A DNA stretch of 64,000 nt, taken from positions 124,001 through 188,000 of the forward strand of contig NZ_JACHIF010000011.1 of the NCBI RefSeq assembly GCF_014203045.1, in the 5' to 3' direction. Both the position numbers and the translations under genes were made by a program. The stretch comes from Prosthecobacter dejongeii (GTDB lineage: Bacteria; Verrucomicrobiota; Verrucomicrobiia; Verrucomicrobiales; Verrucomicrobiaceae). This document shows positions 53,633-62,603 of the stretch, one piece after another (positions within the stretch are counted from its first letter, which is position 1; the number at the start of each line of letters is the position of its first letter). The notes below the pieces were generated by a model. That model ran no database searches. It was not told the DNA's origin and saw nothing but the letters and a program-made list of their open reading frames with translations.

Positions 53633-53770
53633 GAGATGCATCATAGACCCTGTGGGCAGGGCTTTCATTCAAATGTCAGTGACGAAAGACAACGGCTGCG
53701 CAGGTTTCCAGAAAGGTCTCATGCGGCTAGTAGCCGTGAAGATTCGAACATCCCTTCGTATCTGGCCTTA

Positions 53771-55144
53771 TTACGCCGTCGTCTTGCGGTCCACATTCAG
53801 GCCCATTTTACGATAAAGCGTCGCGATGCTGACGCCGAGCATGGAGGCCGTTTTTTCACGTGAGCCGTTGTTATACTTCAGTGTTTCCTGAATGAAGAGA
53901 CGCTCCTGCCCACGAATGAAATCATCCAGAGTGGACCCGATCGGCAACTGGGTAGTACCCCCCGATACCGAAGTCGTCGGGACCTCGATCTGTTGAGTGA
54001 CTTTGGCAGGAAGATCAGCCGGGCGGATGCGGTCATTTTCAGCAAACGCGCAGGCACGCTCCACGGCATTGCGCAGCTCAGAAATATTCCCTGGCCAAGG
54101 GTATTTCTCCAAAAACTCTAGAGCATATGCATCCATGCTCTTGGCACGAGAATCGGTGCGATCTGTGAGTTCTTTGAGAAAGTGGTCCACCAGAGGCTTG
54201 ATGTCTTCACACCGCTCACGCAGAGGTGGGATCTTCAATGGGACCACCGAGAGCTTGTAATAGAGATCCTCACGAAACGTGCCTTTTTTGGAAGCTTCCT
54301 CCAGGCAAATGGTCGTGCTGACCACCAGGCGAAAGTCAGAGCCATTGCTGTTGCTCCATGCACTGCGGCGGGCCTGCATCTCATCCAAGAAGGTATTCAG
54401 TTGCGCCTGGATACGGGCTGGCAGGACATGCACTTCGGCTAAGTGAACTGTCCCACCACTGGCGCGACTGAAGATACCGCCCTGGCCATTGGTATGGCCG
54501 AAAAGTTCAGCCTCAAGAGCATCTTCAGGCATGGCACTGCACTGGAGTTCTTTGAAAGGAGATCCACTGCGGCGGCTAGCCTCATGCAAAGCACGTGCGA
54601 CCATGTGTTTTCCTACGCCAAATTCCCCCTCTAGGAGTACGGGGCTGTCATTATCGGCCACACGGCGCACGATCTCAAAAATGCGTTGGATCGCATCGCT
54701 ATGGCCGATCAATTTTGAGGAGGCAGCACTTCGTACTGTAGCTGAGGTCCCCAGAATGGGGTTGGAAGTATTGGCTGTTGGATTATTCCGATTCAACGCC
54801 TGGTTAACCGTTTTAATCAGGTCTCCCAAGTCGAAAGGTTTAGTGAGGTAGTCAAAAGCCCCCAAACGCATGGCCTCGACGGCCGTTTCGACGGTCCCAT
54901 GGCCCGTGACCATGATGACAGCCGTATTTGGAAACTGGTCCTTGCACATGCTTACCAGATCCAAGCCATTGACGTCGCCAATCCTTAAATCTACGATGAC
55001 TAAATCAGGCTGCTGGCTACGAATCGCAGCCATGCCATCAATCCCAGTGGTACAGCCGAAAACGGTATGACCTGCGGCACGGCAGAGCTTGCTCATCAGC
55101 TCCAGGATAGCTGCCTCGTCGTCAATGATTACCAGTTTGGCCAT
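53771..55144 (-). CDS. NtrC-family response regulator lacking GAFTGA and Walker B aspartate
   Basis: 457 aa. An intact receiver (D8/D9, phosphoacceptor D52 in LVIVDLRIGD, T80, K102 in YLTKPFD) precedes an AAA+ domain (about 145-380) and a Fis-type helix-turn-helix (EKTASMLGVSIATLYRKMGL). The AAA+ part is eroded. Walker A is GEFGVGKH (173-180) instead of the common GETGTGKE. After ELFGH (213-217) the GAFTGA loop is missing: only 12 residues (TNGQGGIFSRAS) separate it from GGTVHLAEV, where the Walker B Asp is Ala236. Later parts (FREDLYYKLSVVPLKIPPLR, YPWPGNISELRNAVERA) are normal. It should bind DNA on phosphorylation, but probably cannot open sigma-54 promoters. No partner kinase gene is adjacent. 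Confidence 0.9.
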   Translation of the reverse strand: MAKLVIIDDEAAILELMSKLCRAAGHTVFGCTTGIDGMAAIRSQQPDLVIVDLRIGDVNGLDLVSMCKDQFPNTAVIMVTGHGTVETAVEAMRLGAFDYLTKPFDLGDLIKTVNQALNRNNPTANTSNPILGTSATVRSAASSKLIGHSDAIQRIFEIVRRVADNDSPVLLEGEFGVGKHMVARALHEASRRSGSPFKELQCSAMPEDALEAELFGHTNGQGGIFSRASGGTVHLAEVHVLPARIQAQLNTFLDEMQARRSAWSNSNGSDFRLVVSTTICLEEASKKGTFREDLYYKLSVVPLKIPPLRERCEDIKPLVDHFLKELTDRTDSRAKSMDAYALEFLEKYPWPGNISELRNAVERACAFAENDRIRPADLPAKVTQQIEVPTTSVSGGTTQLPIGSTLDDFIRGQERLFIQETLKYNNGSREKTASMLGVSIATLYRKMGLNVDRKTTA

Positions 55145-55443
55145 AAATAGTTAAAAATTGAGAGTCAATTTTGATTATTAAATATGCTAAATGCACAGCC
55201 TAGCCCAGTCAACGCCGTTTCCATTGACATAGTAAAATTGTAAGGAAGCGCGTAACACCGTGCAAGTTGAACTCCAATTCACAGGTTAACGAAGCCCGCC
55301 CCTTTTAGTTTTCCACCCATTGCCACGTAAGACAACAAGAAGCCTCTGATTTCCATTGGATGACAGCCTTTTAACAGAAATTATTGAGCTTTACTGATTG
55401 AAGTCTTGCCTCTTGGTTTGCCACCTGCTTGCATCCGCCCTTG
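55145..55443. other. Divergent intergenic region
   Basis: 299 bp between the NtrC-like gene (minus) and the coiled-coil gene (plus), moderately AT-rich. It must hold both promoters. TTGACA at 55224-55229 on the plus strand lacks a good -10 partner at normal spacing. No RNA gene was recognised. Confidence 0.4.
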
Positions 55444-56214
55444 ATGTTAAGCCTTCCCGAGAAACAAATCTACATCCTCGCCATCTCTTTTATGGCGGCT
55501 ATTTTCGTCGCGGCCTTGGTTCGCCTCTGGCTCGTCCGACGCGAAGAAGAGCGTCTTGTGAAAAACAAAGACGTTTTAGAAAAACAGATCGTTCTACAGC
55601 AGAAGGACCTCATGACAGTCCGTCAAGAATCCAATGCCTGGCGCACCGAAATGCAGCGTCAGTTTGATCTCTTTCGCCACATGGCCAGCGATCAGTTGGG
55701 AGTGGAAGAAAAGCGCTTTAACGACCTTCTGGCCCAATCCACACGCCGGGAATATGAGCTGCAGACAGCCCTCGCCTTGGCCAAAGACATGTGCATTGAG
55801 CTGCCCTCTGCCAAGGCCCGCATCCTGCATCTAGAATCTTTGCTGGGAAATCCACGCCCACCAAGCGACAATGATGGAGGCCTGCCAGTCACAAATTCGC
55901 CCGTCTGCCCGTTGCCTGATCTAGGAGGTGGTAGCCCCGATGCCCCTTTCGAAGAGCCCGAAACTGAAGCTCTTACTTTCACGGATGCACCGCCACCTGA
56001 AATCGAAAAACAAGCCGACATTCCACCTGCACCGGATGTCACCCCAGAAGAGCCTGCTCAAGCGGAAGACAGGCTCAGTGAGTTGGAGCAAAAGCTGAAT
56101 GACGCTGTAAAAAAAAACAGCTTTTTGCAGCAAGCTCTGACGACGGCGAGACTGCGCTCCCGCCCCCACTTCTCTAAGACCGTGCGCAAAACGCGGGCTA
56201 AACAACGGGCATGA
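55444..56214 (+). CDS. Membrane-anchored coiled-coil protein of unknown function
   Basis: 256 aa from the ATG at 55444. One N-terminal helix (YILAISFMAAIFVAALVRLW) anchors the protein, followed by a long charged coiled coil (about 35-135) in which VRREEERLVKNKDVLEKQIV and VEEKRFNDLLAQSTRREYEL show heptad spacing. A Pro/Glu/Asp-rich linker (about 140-205) and a second coiled coil (RLSELEQKLNDAVKKNSFLQ) follow, ending in a basic tail (KTVRKTRAKQRA). It resembles RmuC-like or cell-envelope scaffolding proteins in outline, but no family is recognised. Confidence 0.65.
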   Translation: MLSLPEKQIYILAISFMAAIFVAALVRLWLVRREEERLVKNKDVLEKQIVLQQKDLMTVRQESNAWRTEMQRQFDLFRHMASDQLGVEEKRFNDLLAQSTRREYELQTALALAKDMCIELPSAKARILHLESLLGNPRPPSDNDGGLPVTNSPVCPLPDLGGGSPDAPFEEPETEALTFTDAPPPEIEKQADIPPAPDVTPEEPAQAEDRLSELEQKLNDAVKKNSFLQQALTTARLRSRPHFSKTVRKTRAKQRA

Positions 56215-56257
56215 AGGCTAGGTCAGGCCGAGTGGGTGAGTCCGCTCGACTGATCAC

Positions 56258-57358
56258 TCAACGCCGAACTTCATCCAGAGCATCCATCAGATCCTGTTCC
56301 GTCACGTCACTGCTCACCAGGGCATCTCCCATCTTGGGCAGTAAAACGAAACGAATCTTGCCTGTCTCAAATTTTTTATCCATGCGGGTGATACGCAACA
56401 GCTCCTGTGTATCAAAACCTGCGGGTAGGCGAGTGGGCAGATCAAACTGATGAAGGAGGGAGATCATGCGGTCACAGTCACTCTGAGGTAGCCCCGCTTT
56501 TTTCACTGAGAGCCAGCCTGCAGCCCTTAGGCCAAGAGAGATCGCCTCCCCATGAAGGAGGGTGCCGTAACCAGCAGCGGCCTCAATGGCATGACCTAAG
56601 GTATGGCCGAAATTCAGCAAGGCGCGGAGCCCCTTGGTTTCAAATTCATCGGCCTCGACGATGGCGGCCTTGATGGCAATATTTTGACGAATTAATTCTG
56701 CCACATCGCCAGTCCCCTTTGCCACAGCTTCGATGAGATCCAGCATGGCGGCATCGCGAATGCAGGCGTGCTTGATGATCTCTGCAAAACCTTCATTCCA
56801 TTCCCGCTTATGCAAGGAGTCCAGCGTCGCGACGTCTGCGATCACATGCACCGGCTGGTGAAACGCCCCCACCATGTTCTTCGCGTCGGGGAGATTGACC
56901 CCCGTCTTCCCCCCCACACTACTGTCCACCTGACTCAGCACCGTGGTCGGCACCTGCACATAAGGAATGCCACGCTGGAAGATGCTAGCGCAAAAGCCGC
57001 CCAGATCCCCGATGACGCCACCGCCAAGGGCGATGACAAAACTTTTTCGGTCCAGCCCGGCGCGCACCATTTCCCCACAAACAGTCTGGGCACTCATCAG
57101 TGACTTGCTCGCCTCTCCCGCAGGGACGGTGATCAGGTGTGCCACCTTGCCAGCCGCGCGGAGACTTTGCAGCACGATTTCTGAATACAGTGGGGCCACA
57201 TTGGAGTCGGTGATGACTGCACAGCTTTTCTTCTCTGGTAAACGAGCCGCCACCTCTTGGCCGATGCTCTCTAGCAATCCCCTGCCCACCTGCACCGTGT
57301 AACTACGCGAGCCTAGGTTAACGGCGACAGACTGGATGGTGGCAGTGACTTCAGGCAT
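56258..57358 (-). CDS. aroB: 3-dehydroquinate synthase
   Basis: 366 aa from the ATG at 57358. Converts DAHP to 3-dehydroquinate in the shikimate pathway, using NAD+ and a divalent metal, in the cytoplasm. Landmarks are SVAVNLGSRSYTVQVGRGLL, VPAGEASKSL, SFVIALGGGVIGDLGGFCAS, the signature PTTVLSQVDSSVGGKTGVNL and RALLNFGHTLGHAIEAAAGY with the metal-binding histidines. MDKKFETGKIRFVLLPKMG is the usual C-terminal part. Its first 46 bases overlap the 3' end of miaA on the same strand, so the two genes are co-transcribed and translation may be coupled. Confidence 0.96.
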   Translation of the reverse strand: MPEVTATIQSVAVNLGSRSYTVQVGRGLLESIGQEVAARLPEKKSCAVITDSNVAPLYSEIVLQSLRAAGKVAHLITVPAGEASKSLMSAQTVCGEMVRAGLDRKSFVIALGGGVIGDLGGFCASIFQRGIPYVQVPTTVLSQVDSSVGGKTGVNLPDAKNMVGAFHQPVHVIADVATLDSLHKREWNEGFAEIIKHACIRDAAMLDLIEAVAKGTGDVAELIRQNIAIKAAIVEADEFETKGLRALLNFGHTLGHAIEAAAGYGTLLHGEAISLGLRAAGWLSVKKAGLPQSDCDRMISLLHQFDLPTRLPAGFDTQELLRITRMDKKFETGKIRFVLLPKMGDALVSSDVTEQDLMDALDEVRR

Positions 57359-58257
57359 GGGAAAGACGTGAGGATGGAGTTGGCCAATGACTCTGCCGTG
57401 GACTCTGCATCCAGGCAAATCGTTTGCAGCCACGTCTCACGGCGGAACCACGTGACCTGGCGCTTGGCATAACGGCGTGTAGCCTGCTGCATGGCGTCCA
57501 GCGCCGCCTCCAGACTCATCTCTCCGCGCTGGTACGCCTGCATTTCGCGCAGGCCGATCGCCTTGGCAGCCGTCAGTCCCAGGGCGGGCAATGCAGCCAC
57601 TTCGGCCAGCAGTCCCGCAGCCAGCATGGAATGCACACGGGCATTGATGCGTGAATACAGTGCCTCGCGTTCCCAAACCAGCACGCCACCACAGCCAGCG
57701 GGCTCGCTCTGGCTAAAAGTCTGGCGCAGGGTGGACTGAGGCAGCCCAGTCTGTAGGCAGATCTCCAGAGCGCGGCTGACATAACGAGGATTGGCCAAAG
57801 GAACGTTTTCAACTGCCTGCGGATCCAATTTCAAAAGCAACTCCCGAGCCTCCTGAGCGGACATCTCTGCGACCCGCGCTCGGACCTCTGGATCTGGCTG
57901 GGGGAGTGGGGCCAGCCCATGAGAGAGGGACTTGATATACAATCCGGAGCCGCCGACCAAGATGGGCAGCCGATCACGCGCCAAGATATCCGCAATCACA
58001 GGCAAGGCCAAGTCGCGATAACGCTGGGCATCGCAGCTCTGCATCAAAGGCACCACGCCGTAAAGATGATGAGGCACACGCCGCATCTCTTCCAGGCTAG
58101 GTTTTGCCGTGATGAGGTCCATGCCTTGATAGAGCTGGAAGGCGTCAGCGTTGACGATCTCCCCACCGACTTTTTCTGCGAGGGTCACAGCCAGGGCCGA
58201 CTTCCCGCTGGCAGTGGGACCCACGAGAAAGAAAGGAAGCGAAAACCGGCTCGACAT
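57313..58257 (-). CDS. miaA: tRNA dimethylallyltransferase
   Basis: 314 aa from the ATG at 58257; the frame runs upstream but the family start is MSSRFSLPFFLVGPTASGKS with the P-loop (G13-S20). It transfers a dimethylallyl group to A37 of tRNAs reading U-starting codons. Further motifs are EIVNADAFQLYQGMDLITAK, PILVGGSGLYIKSL, AKAIGLREMQAYQRGEMSLE and RYAKRQVTWFRRE. The gene is divergent from the TlpA-like gene by 33 bp. Its 3' end overlaps aroB. Confidence 0.95.
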   Translation of the reverse strand: MSSRFSLPFFLVGPTASGKSALAVTLAEKVGGEIVNADAFQLYQGMDLITAKPSLEEMRRVPHHLYGVVPLMQSCDAQRYRDLALPVIADILARDRLPILVGGSGLYIKSLSHGLAPLPQPDPEVRARVAEMSAQEARELLLKLDPQAVENVPLANPRYVSRALEICLQTGLPQSTLRQTFSQSEPAGCGGVLVWEREALYSRINARVHSMLAAGLLAEVAALPALGLTAAKAIGLREMQAYQRGEMSLEAALDAMQQATRRYAKRQVTWFRRETWLQTICLDAESTAESLANSILTSFPCLKSLPPSSLSPLT

Positions 58258-58290
58258 ATTTGCACCTAACTGACGTAATCTCTCCTGTCC

Positions 58291-59202
58291 ATGAAACCCC
58301 TGCGCCCTCTTTTTTTCATCGCCCTCCTCTGTGCCCCACTGTCTGCTCAAGAGGCGGCATCCAGTCCCCAGGAGATGATGCAGCGCCTGTTTGATCCCCA
58401 GGCTAGCAAGGCGCAATTTGAAGAGGCCGCTAAAAAAGCAGGCATGGCAGGCATCGCCCGCCAGCAAATCATTGAAGCTCGCCTCGTCTGGGGTTTGCGG
58501 AATCAAGATGCCTCATGGCTGGAAAAGATGCTGCCTGAACTGGAAGTTTTGGCCTCCAATTTTGATGCGGCCCAGTCCTCGGGCTTCAAGTCGGCGGGGG
58601 AAATTCGTTCCTTCATCTCTTACACTAAGGCCCTCATCGCCCAGAGCCAAAAGGACAACGATGCCTTTAAAACAAATATTCTAGAGGCGGTTTGGTTGAA
58701 TCCTGGACAGGCCCAACTCTTCACGCAAGTCATCGAAAAACAGCGGATGGAAGCCAAGATGGCCAACATGAAAGTGGACCTAAACCTCGTCGTCAATACC
58801 CACGATGGTGAGGCCACCACCCTGGCGGACCAACTGGGCGACAAAAAAGCCCTCCTACTGGATTTCTGGGCCTCTTGGTGCGGCCCCTGCATGCAGCTCA
58901 TGCCAGAACTGAAAAAGAAGGCAGACCTTCTTTCCAAACACGGCATCGTGGTGGCGGGGATGAATAAGGATGACCAAAATGCCCCCGCCGTAACGGCTAA
59001 AGTCAGGGAAGAACAAGACATCACCTTCCCTTGGCTCATTGAGCCTGCTGAACGCCCTTTTACCAAGTTGCTCGAGATCGAAAGCATTCCCCGCATGATT
59101 CTCATCGCTCCTGGAGGGCAGGTTTTATTCAACGGTCACCCGCAAGACCCTGCCCTGTGGATAGCCCTGCAAAAGGTGAATCCAGAGATTAAAGCACCGT
59201 AA
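58291..59202 (+). CDS. Secreted TlpA-like thiol-disulfide protein
   Basis: 303 aa. Signal peptide MKPLRPLFFIALLCAPLSAQ, then a helical domain of about 140 residues, then a thioredoxin fold with LLLDFWASWCGPCMQLMPEL (CGPC active site) and the cis-proline ESIPRMILIAPGGQV. It should work in the periplasm as a reductant for apocytochromes or other thiols; ResA/TlpA proteins have the same plan. The helical domain is not a family I recognise. Only 33 bp separates its start from that of divergent miaA, so the promoters overlap. Confidence 0.87.
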   Translation: MKPLRPLFFIALLCAPLSAQEAASSPQEMMQRLFDPQASKAQFEEAAKKAGMAGIARQQIIEARLVWGLRNQDASWLEKMLPELEVLASNFDAAQSSGFKSAGEIRSFISYTKALIAQSQKDNDAFKTNILEAVWLNPGQAQLFTQVIEKQRMEAKMANMKVDLNLVVNTHDGEATTLADQLGDKKALLLDFWASWCGPCMQLMPELKKKADLLSKHGIVVAGMNKDDQNAPAVTAKVREEQDITFPWLIEPAERPFTKLLEIESIPRMILIAPGGQVLFNGHPQDPALWIALQKVNPEIKAP

Positions 59203-59257
59203 TTGCACCTCTGCTGCCCTGCCGTTGAAACACCGGCAGGGATCGGTTGGACGACGA

Positions 59258-61138
59258 TTACTCGTGGAACTGCAGAGAGTAGAGCTTTTGATAGAGCTCA
59301 CTCGTCTTCAAAAGTTCTTCATGGTTCCCCACATCAGCCACTTGGCCGTCTTTCATGACCACGATTTGATCCGCCTGCATGATGGTGGATAAGCGGTGGG
59401 CAATGGCGATGACGGTTTTCCCTTCCGAGAGGACATGGATGGCTTCTTGGATGATTTTTTCTGTCTCCGTATCTAGCGCACTGGTGGCCTCATCCAGGAG
59501 CAGAATCGGCGCATTCCGCAAAATGGCCCGGGCGATGGAAAGACGCTGCTTTTGACCACCGGAGAGATTGCACCCAGAGTCTCCCACCACAGCATCATAG
59601 CCACCTTGCTGAGCCAGAATGAAATCATGCGCGTGGGCTTTTTTGGCAGCCGCGACGATCTCTTCCTCAGTCGCATCCAGGCGGCCGTAACGGATGTTTT
59701 CACGGATGGTATCGTGGAAGAGAAAGGTGTCTTGACTGACGAGGCCGATGTTTCCACGCACGCTGTCTTGAGTGACGGCGCGAATATCCGCACCATCCAA
59801 TAGCACCCGCCCAGAATCGGGATCGTAAAAACGAAGCAGCAGCGAAAAGAGGGTGCTTTTTCCCGCACCGCTGGGCCCGACGAGAGCATAAAACTTACCT
59901 GGAGCTAGGTCGAGATTCACGTGAGTGATGGCGGCTTTATCCAGCTTGGTCCCATCCATCTTTCCATAAGTGAAAGCCACATTTTCAAAAGTCACAGCCC
60001 CTTTGATGCGCGGTAATGAAGGAGCACCCGGCGCATCTTGAATATCCGCCGGACGATCCAGCAAGTGCACCACTTTATTCACGGCAAAGACGGTCTTTTG
60101 CATCAGCAAGTTCACCTTGCTGAGCTCTTTCGCCGGCGGGTAAATCCGCGTGAGCGACATGACGAGGACGATCAAGTCCCCTGCCCCACGTTGCTGCACC
60201 CAAAAATACACCAATCCAGCAGCGATGCCGATGGAGGCCACTGACTCCACAATCGGGCCGATCAATTCCATGGCTCGTGTCCAGCGCAGCATGTTCTTGC
60301 ACATCTCGGCATTAGCATGGTCGAACCGCTGCACCTCGTATTCCTCGCGGGCATAACCTTTCACCAGTCGAATGCCCGTGAAGGATTCATGCATAGTGGT
60401 CATCATCGTTCCCACCTCCTTCTCCTCTCGTGAGCCAGCCTTACGCACCTTCCTCCCGATGGCAATGATCGGAGCCAAACAGAGCGGGAAAATGATCAGT
60501 GACATGAGGGTGAAGAACCAATCCTTAGCGAACAACACAAAAAGAATAGTGATGATGGTGAGGGGACGATTCGTGAGCAACTGCACCAACTGCACGGCAT
60601 TGGTCTGTGCGACACGCGATTGGTTGAAGACAGTCTGCATGAGCTCCCCCGCCTTGGCATGGCTAAAGAAAGCCGGCGACTGGCGAAGAATGCTGCGAAA
60701 AACATCACTTCGAATATGAAACAACATTTTGTTACCCACCCAGGCCAGGCAGTACTTATTCAAGTACTCTAGGAACCCATTTAAAAACATCAAAATAGGG
60801 ATGCACGCACAAGCGATGATGACTCCCGTCAATCCCACAGGGGTATCAGTAGCCACACCTAACATGTCAGCCACATTCACGTTTCCAAGAAAGGGGAGGT
60901 CCAGTGGCTGTCCCAGCGTTTTACCTTGCCCATCAAGGACCAGTTGAAAAATCACCTGGAACCCCATGATCATGACGCCATTGAACGCGGCCGCAACGAC
61001 GCCGATCAAAATGCCGACGATGAATCGGCCCATCCAAGGTTTGAGGTATTGCAGGATGCGGCCGTAAGGCATCTTCAACTGCGCGATCTCAGCATCAGTC
61101 ATCTGAGATGGATTCTTCGAAAAGGGGGCTTCAGCCAT
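59258..61138 (-). CDS. ABC exporter with fused permease and ATPase (MsbA-like)
   Basis: 626 aa from the ATG at 61138 (MAEAPFSKNPSQMTDAEIAQ). Six membrane segments span about residues 30-330; the loop LFHIRSDVFRSILRQSPAFF is the coupling helix common to lipid and multidrug exporters. The ATPase part has Walker A ALVGPSGAGKSTLFSLLLRF, Q-loop GNIGLVSQDTFLFHDT, signature NLSGGQKQRLSIARAIL, Walker B ILLLDEATSALD and the H-loop IAIAHRLSTI. It would act as a homodimer in the inner membrane. Similarity to MsbA suggests lipid A or lipid export, but multidrug export fits too. Confidence 0.9.
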   Translation of the reverse strand: MAEAPFSKNPSQMTDAEIAQLKMPYGRILQYLKPWMGRFIVGILIGVVAAAFNGVMIMGFQVIFQLVLDGQGKTLGQPLDLPFLGNVNVADMLGVATDTPVGLTGVIIACACIPILMFLNGFLEYLNKYCLAWVGNKMLFHIRSDVFRSILRQSPAFFSHAKAGELMQTVFNQSRVAQTNAVQLVQLLTNRPLTIITILFVLFAKDWFFTLMSLIIFPLCLAPIIAIGRKVRKAGSREEKEVGTMMTTMHESFTGIRLVKGYAREEYEVQRFDHANAEMCKNMLRWTRAMELIGPIVESVASIGIAAGLVYFWVQQRGAGDLIVLVMSLTRIYPPAKELSKVNLLMQKTVFAVNKVVHLLDRPADIQDAPGAPSLPRIKGAVTFENVAFTYGKMDGTKLDKAAITHVNLDLAPGKFYALVGPSGAGKSTLFSLLLRFYDPDSGRVLLDGADIRAVTQDSVRGNIGLVSQDTFLFHDTIRENIRYGRLDATEEEIVAAAKKAHAHDFILAQQGGYDAVVGDSGCNLSGGQKQRLSIARAILRNAPILLLDEATSALDTETEKIIQEAIHVLSEGKTVIAIAHRLSTIMQADQIVVMKDGQVADVGNHEELLKTSELYQKLYSLQFHE

Positions 61139-61283
61139 GTGGGTAGGGAAACGGCCGCCAGCAGAGCCAGCGGGCTGCATGCGTAGCACGGGACACCCAA
61201 AGCGTCGAGATGAAGTTCGTCCTTGCCAAACGCAGATCCGTGCCCTTGAAAAACGGCTTCGCCCATCGCAACATCGCTACCTC

Positions 61284-61982
61284 ATGACTCTTTCCGATCT
61301 CAAATCCCAAGTCTGCGCAGCCAACCGTGCCCTTGAGCCCAGTGGTCTGGTGAAACTGACTTGGGGAAATGTTTCGGGTATTGATCGCGCATCCGGCCTT
61401 TGGGCCATCAAACCCAGTGGCGTGGACTACGGAGCCCTCATGCCGGAAGACATCGTGGTCATGGATCTGGAAGGCAACATCGTCGAGGGCAAGCTGCGTC
61501 CTTCTTCGGATACCAAAACGCATCTGCATCTGTATCGCGAGTTTCCAGAAATTGGCGGCGTGACCCATACCCACAGCCTGCATGCCACTGTCTTTTCTCA
61601 GGCAGGCCGTGAACTTCCTTGTTATGGAACGACTCACGCAGACCACTTTTATGGCACCGTCCCCCTCGTCCGTGCCCTGTCACCTGAAGAAGTGAATGCC
61701 GATTACGAACACTACACAGGGGTGGCCATCGTCGAGCGCCTGCGTGAACTGAAGCTCAGTCCGCTTGAGATGCCTGCGGTGCTGCAACGACACCACGCCC
61801 CATTCACCTTTGGTAAAAATGCGATGGATTCACTCAACAACAGCATCGCCCTGGAAATGTGCGCCCACATGGCCCTGCAATCCCTGGCCATGAATCCCAC
61901 TCTGGCCCCCATCCCTTCTCACATCCTGGACAAGCACCACCTGCGCAAGCACGGGCCGGGTGCCTATTATGGTCAGAAGTAG
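61284..61982 (+). CDS. araD: L-ribulose-5-phosphate 4-epimerase
   Basis: 232 aa from the ATG at 61284, one residue longer than E. coli AraD as I recall it. Catalyses L-ribulose-5-phosphate to D-xylulose-5-phosphate via a retro-aldol step with zinc. The metal ligands match: D76, H95 and H97 in GGVTHTHSLH, and H171 in LQRHHAPF. Other landmarks are LVKLTWGNVSGIDR, LWAIKPSGVDYGALMPEDIV and TTHADHFYGTVPL. No other arabinose genes are present, so it could serve pentose or ascorbate-type catabolism elsewhere. The alkB-like gene starts 25 bp later. Confidence 0.93.
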   Translation: MTLSDLKSQVCAANRALEPSGLVKLTWGNVSGIDRASGLWAIKPSGVDYGALMPEDIVVMDLEGNIVEGKLRPSSDTKTHLHLYREFPEIGGVTHTHSLHATVFSQAGRELPCYGTTHADHFYGTVPLVRALSPEEVNADYEHYTGVAIVERLRELKLSPLEMPAVLQRHHAPFTFGKNAMDSLNNSIALEMCAHMALQSLAMNPTLAPIPSHILDKHHLRKHGPGAYYGQK

Positions 61983-62007
61983 CCTTTGGAAACCCTGCAC
62001 ACGCAAA

Positions 62008-62574
62008 ATGTACTCACCGGAAGCCGAGCTCATTCCTTCCTATCTCAGCAACACGGAGGCTTCGGCACTTTACGAGGCCTTGCTGAAGAGCATCGTTTGG
62101 GATGAACGAATGAAAGCCCGCAAGACTGCGTGCTACGGACAAACTTATGATGATTCAGGGGTGGATTATCAGGTCGTGCCAATGCATCCACTTCTCGTGC
62201 CCATTTGTGAGCGACTGGTCAAAAACCTTGGCTTCCGCCCAACCAATTGTCTGATCAATTACTATGAAACGGGACGCTCCTCGATGGGTTTTCATTCAGA
62301 CGCCACCCACAATCTTGCAGAAGGCACCGGTGTCGCGATTCTTTCGCTGGGGGCAGAACGTAGCCTGACGTTTCGCAGCAAGACCGATCTAACTCACACG
62401 GTCAGTTATCCGCTGCCAAACGGTTCGTTATTCTACATGACCCAGGCGACTCAGGAGTTCTGGACTCATGCGATCAAAAAAACCGAAACAGATGACAGTC
62501 GGCTCAGCCTCACGTTTCGACACATCCTTACACCAGAAGAACTGGAACAAAAAAGAGCCACGAGGATGGGCTAG
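62008..62574 (+). CDS. alkB: AlkB-like 2-oxoglutarate/Fe(II) dioxygenase
   Basis: 188 aa from the ATG at 62008. A double-stranded beta-helix oxygenase with INYYETGRSSMGFHSDATHN (H96-x-D98, iron ligands) and WTHAIKKTE (H154, third ligand). The 2-oxoglutarate arginine(s) lie in DSRLSLTFRHIL (R165, R171). The family oxidatively removes 1-methyladenine and 3-methylcytosine from DNA or RNA; the GxxSMGFHSD form is that of AlkB homologues. Together with the Ada/AlkA-Ogt pair at 11113-13052 it gives three separate alkylation-repair activities in one window. Confidence 0.87.
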   Translation: MYSPEAELIPSYLSNTEASALYEALLKSIVWDERMKARKTACYGQTYDDSGVDYQVVPMHPLLVPICERLVKNLGFRPTNCLINYYETGRSSMGFHSDATHNLAEGTGVAILSLGAERSLTFRSKTDLTHTVSYPLPNGSLFYMTQATQEFWTHAIKKTETDDSRLSLTFRHILTPEELEQKRATRMG

Positions 62575-62603
62575 CTTCGTCCCAGTGTCGTTTCAGCGTT
62601 TTG

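Noticed and set aside
53390-53816. Short plus-strand frames over and after the LolA-like gene
   Set aside because: They overlap well-supported minus-strand genes, start weakly and match no family.
55224-55252. TTGACA as a sigma-70 promoter for the coiled-coil gene
   Set aside because: No acceptable -10 hexamer at 16-18 bp spacing.
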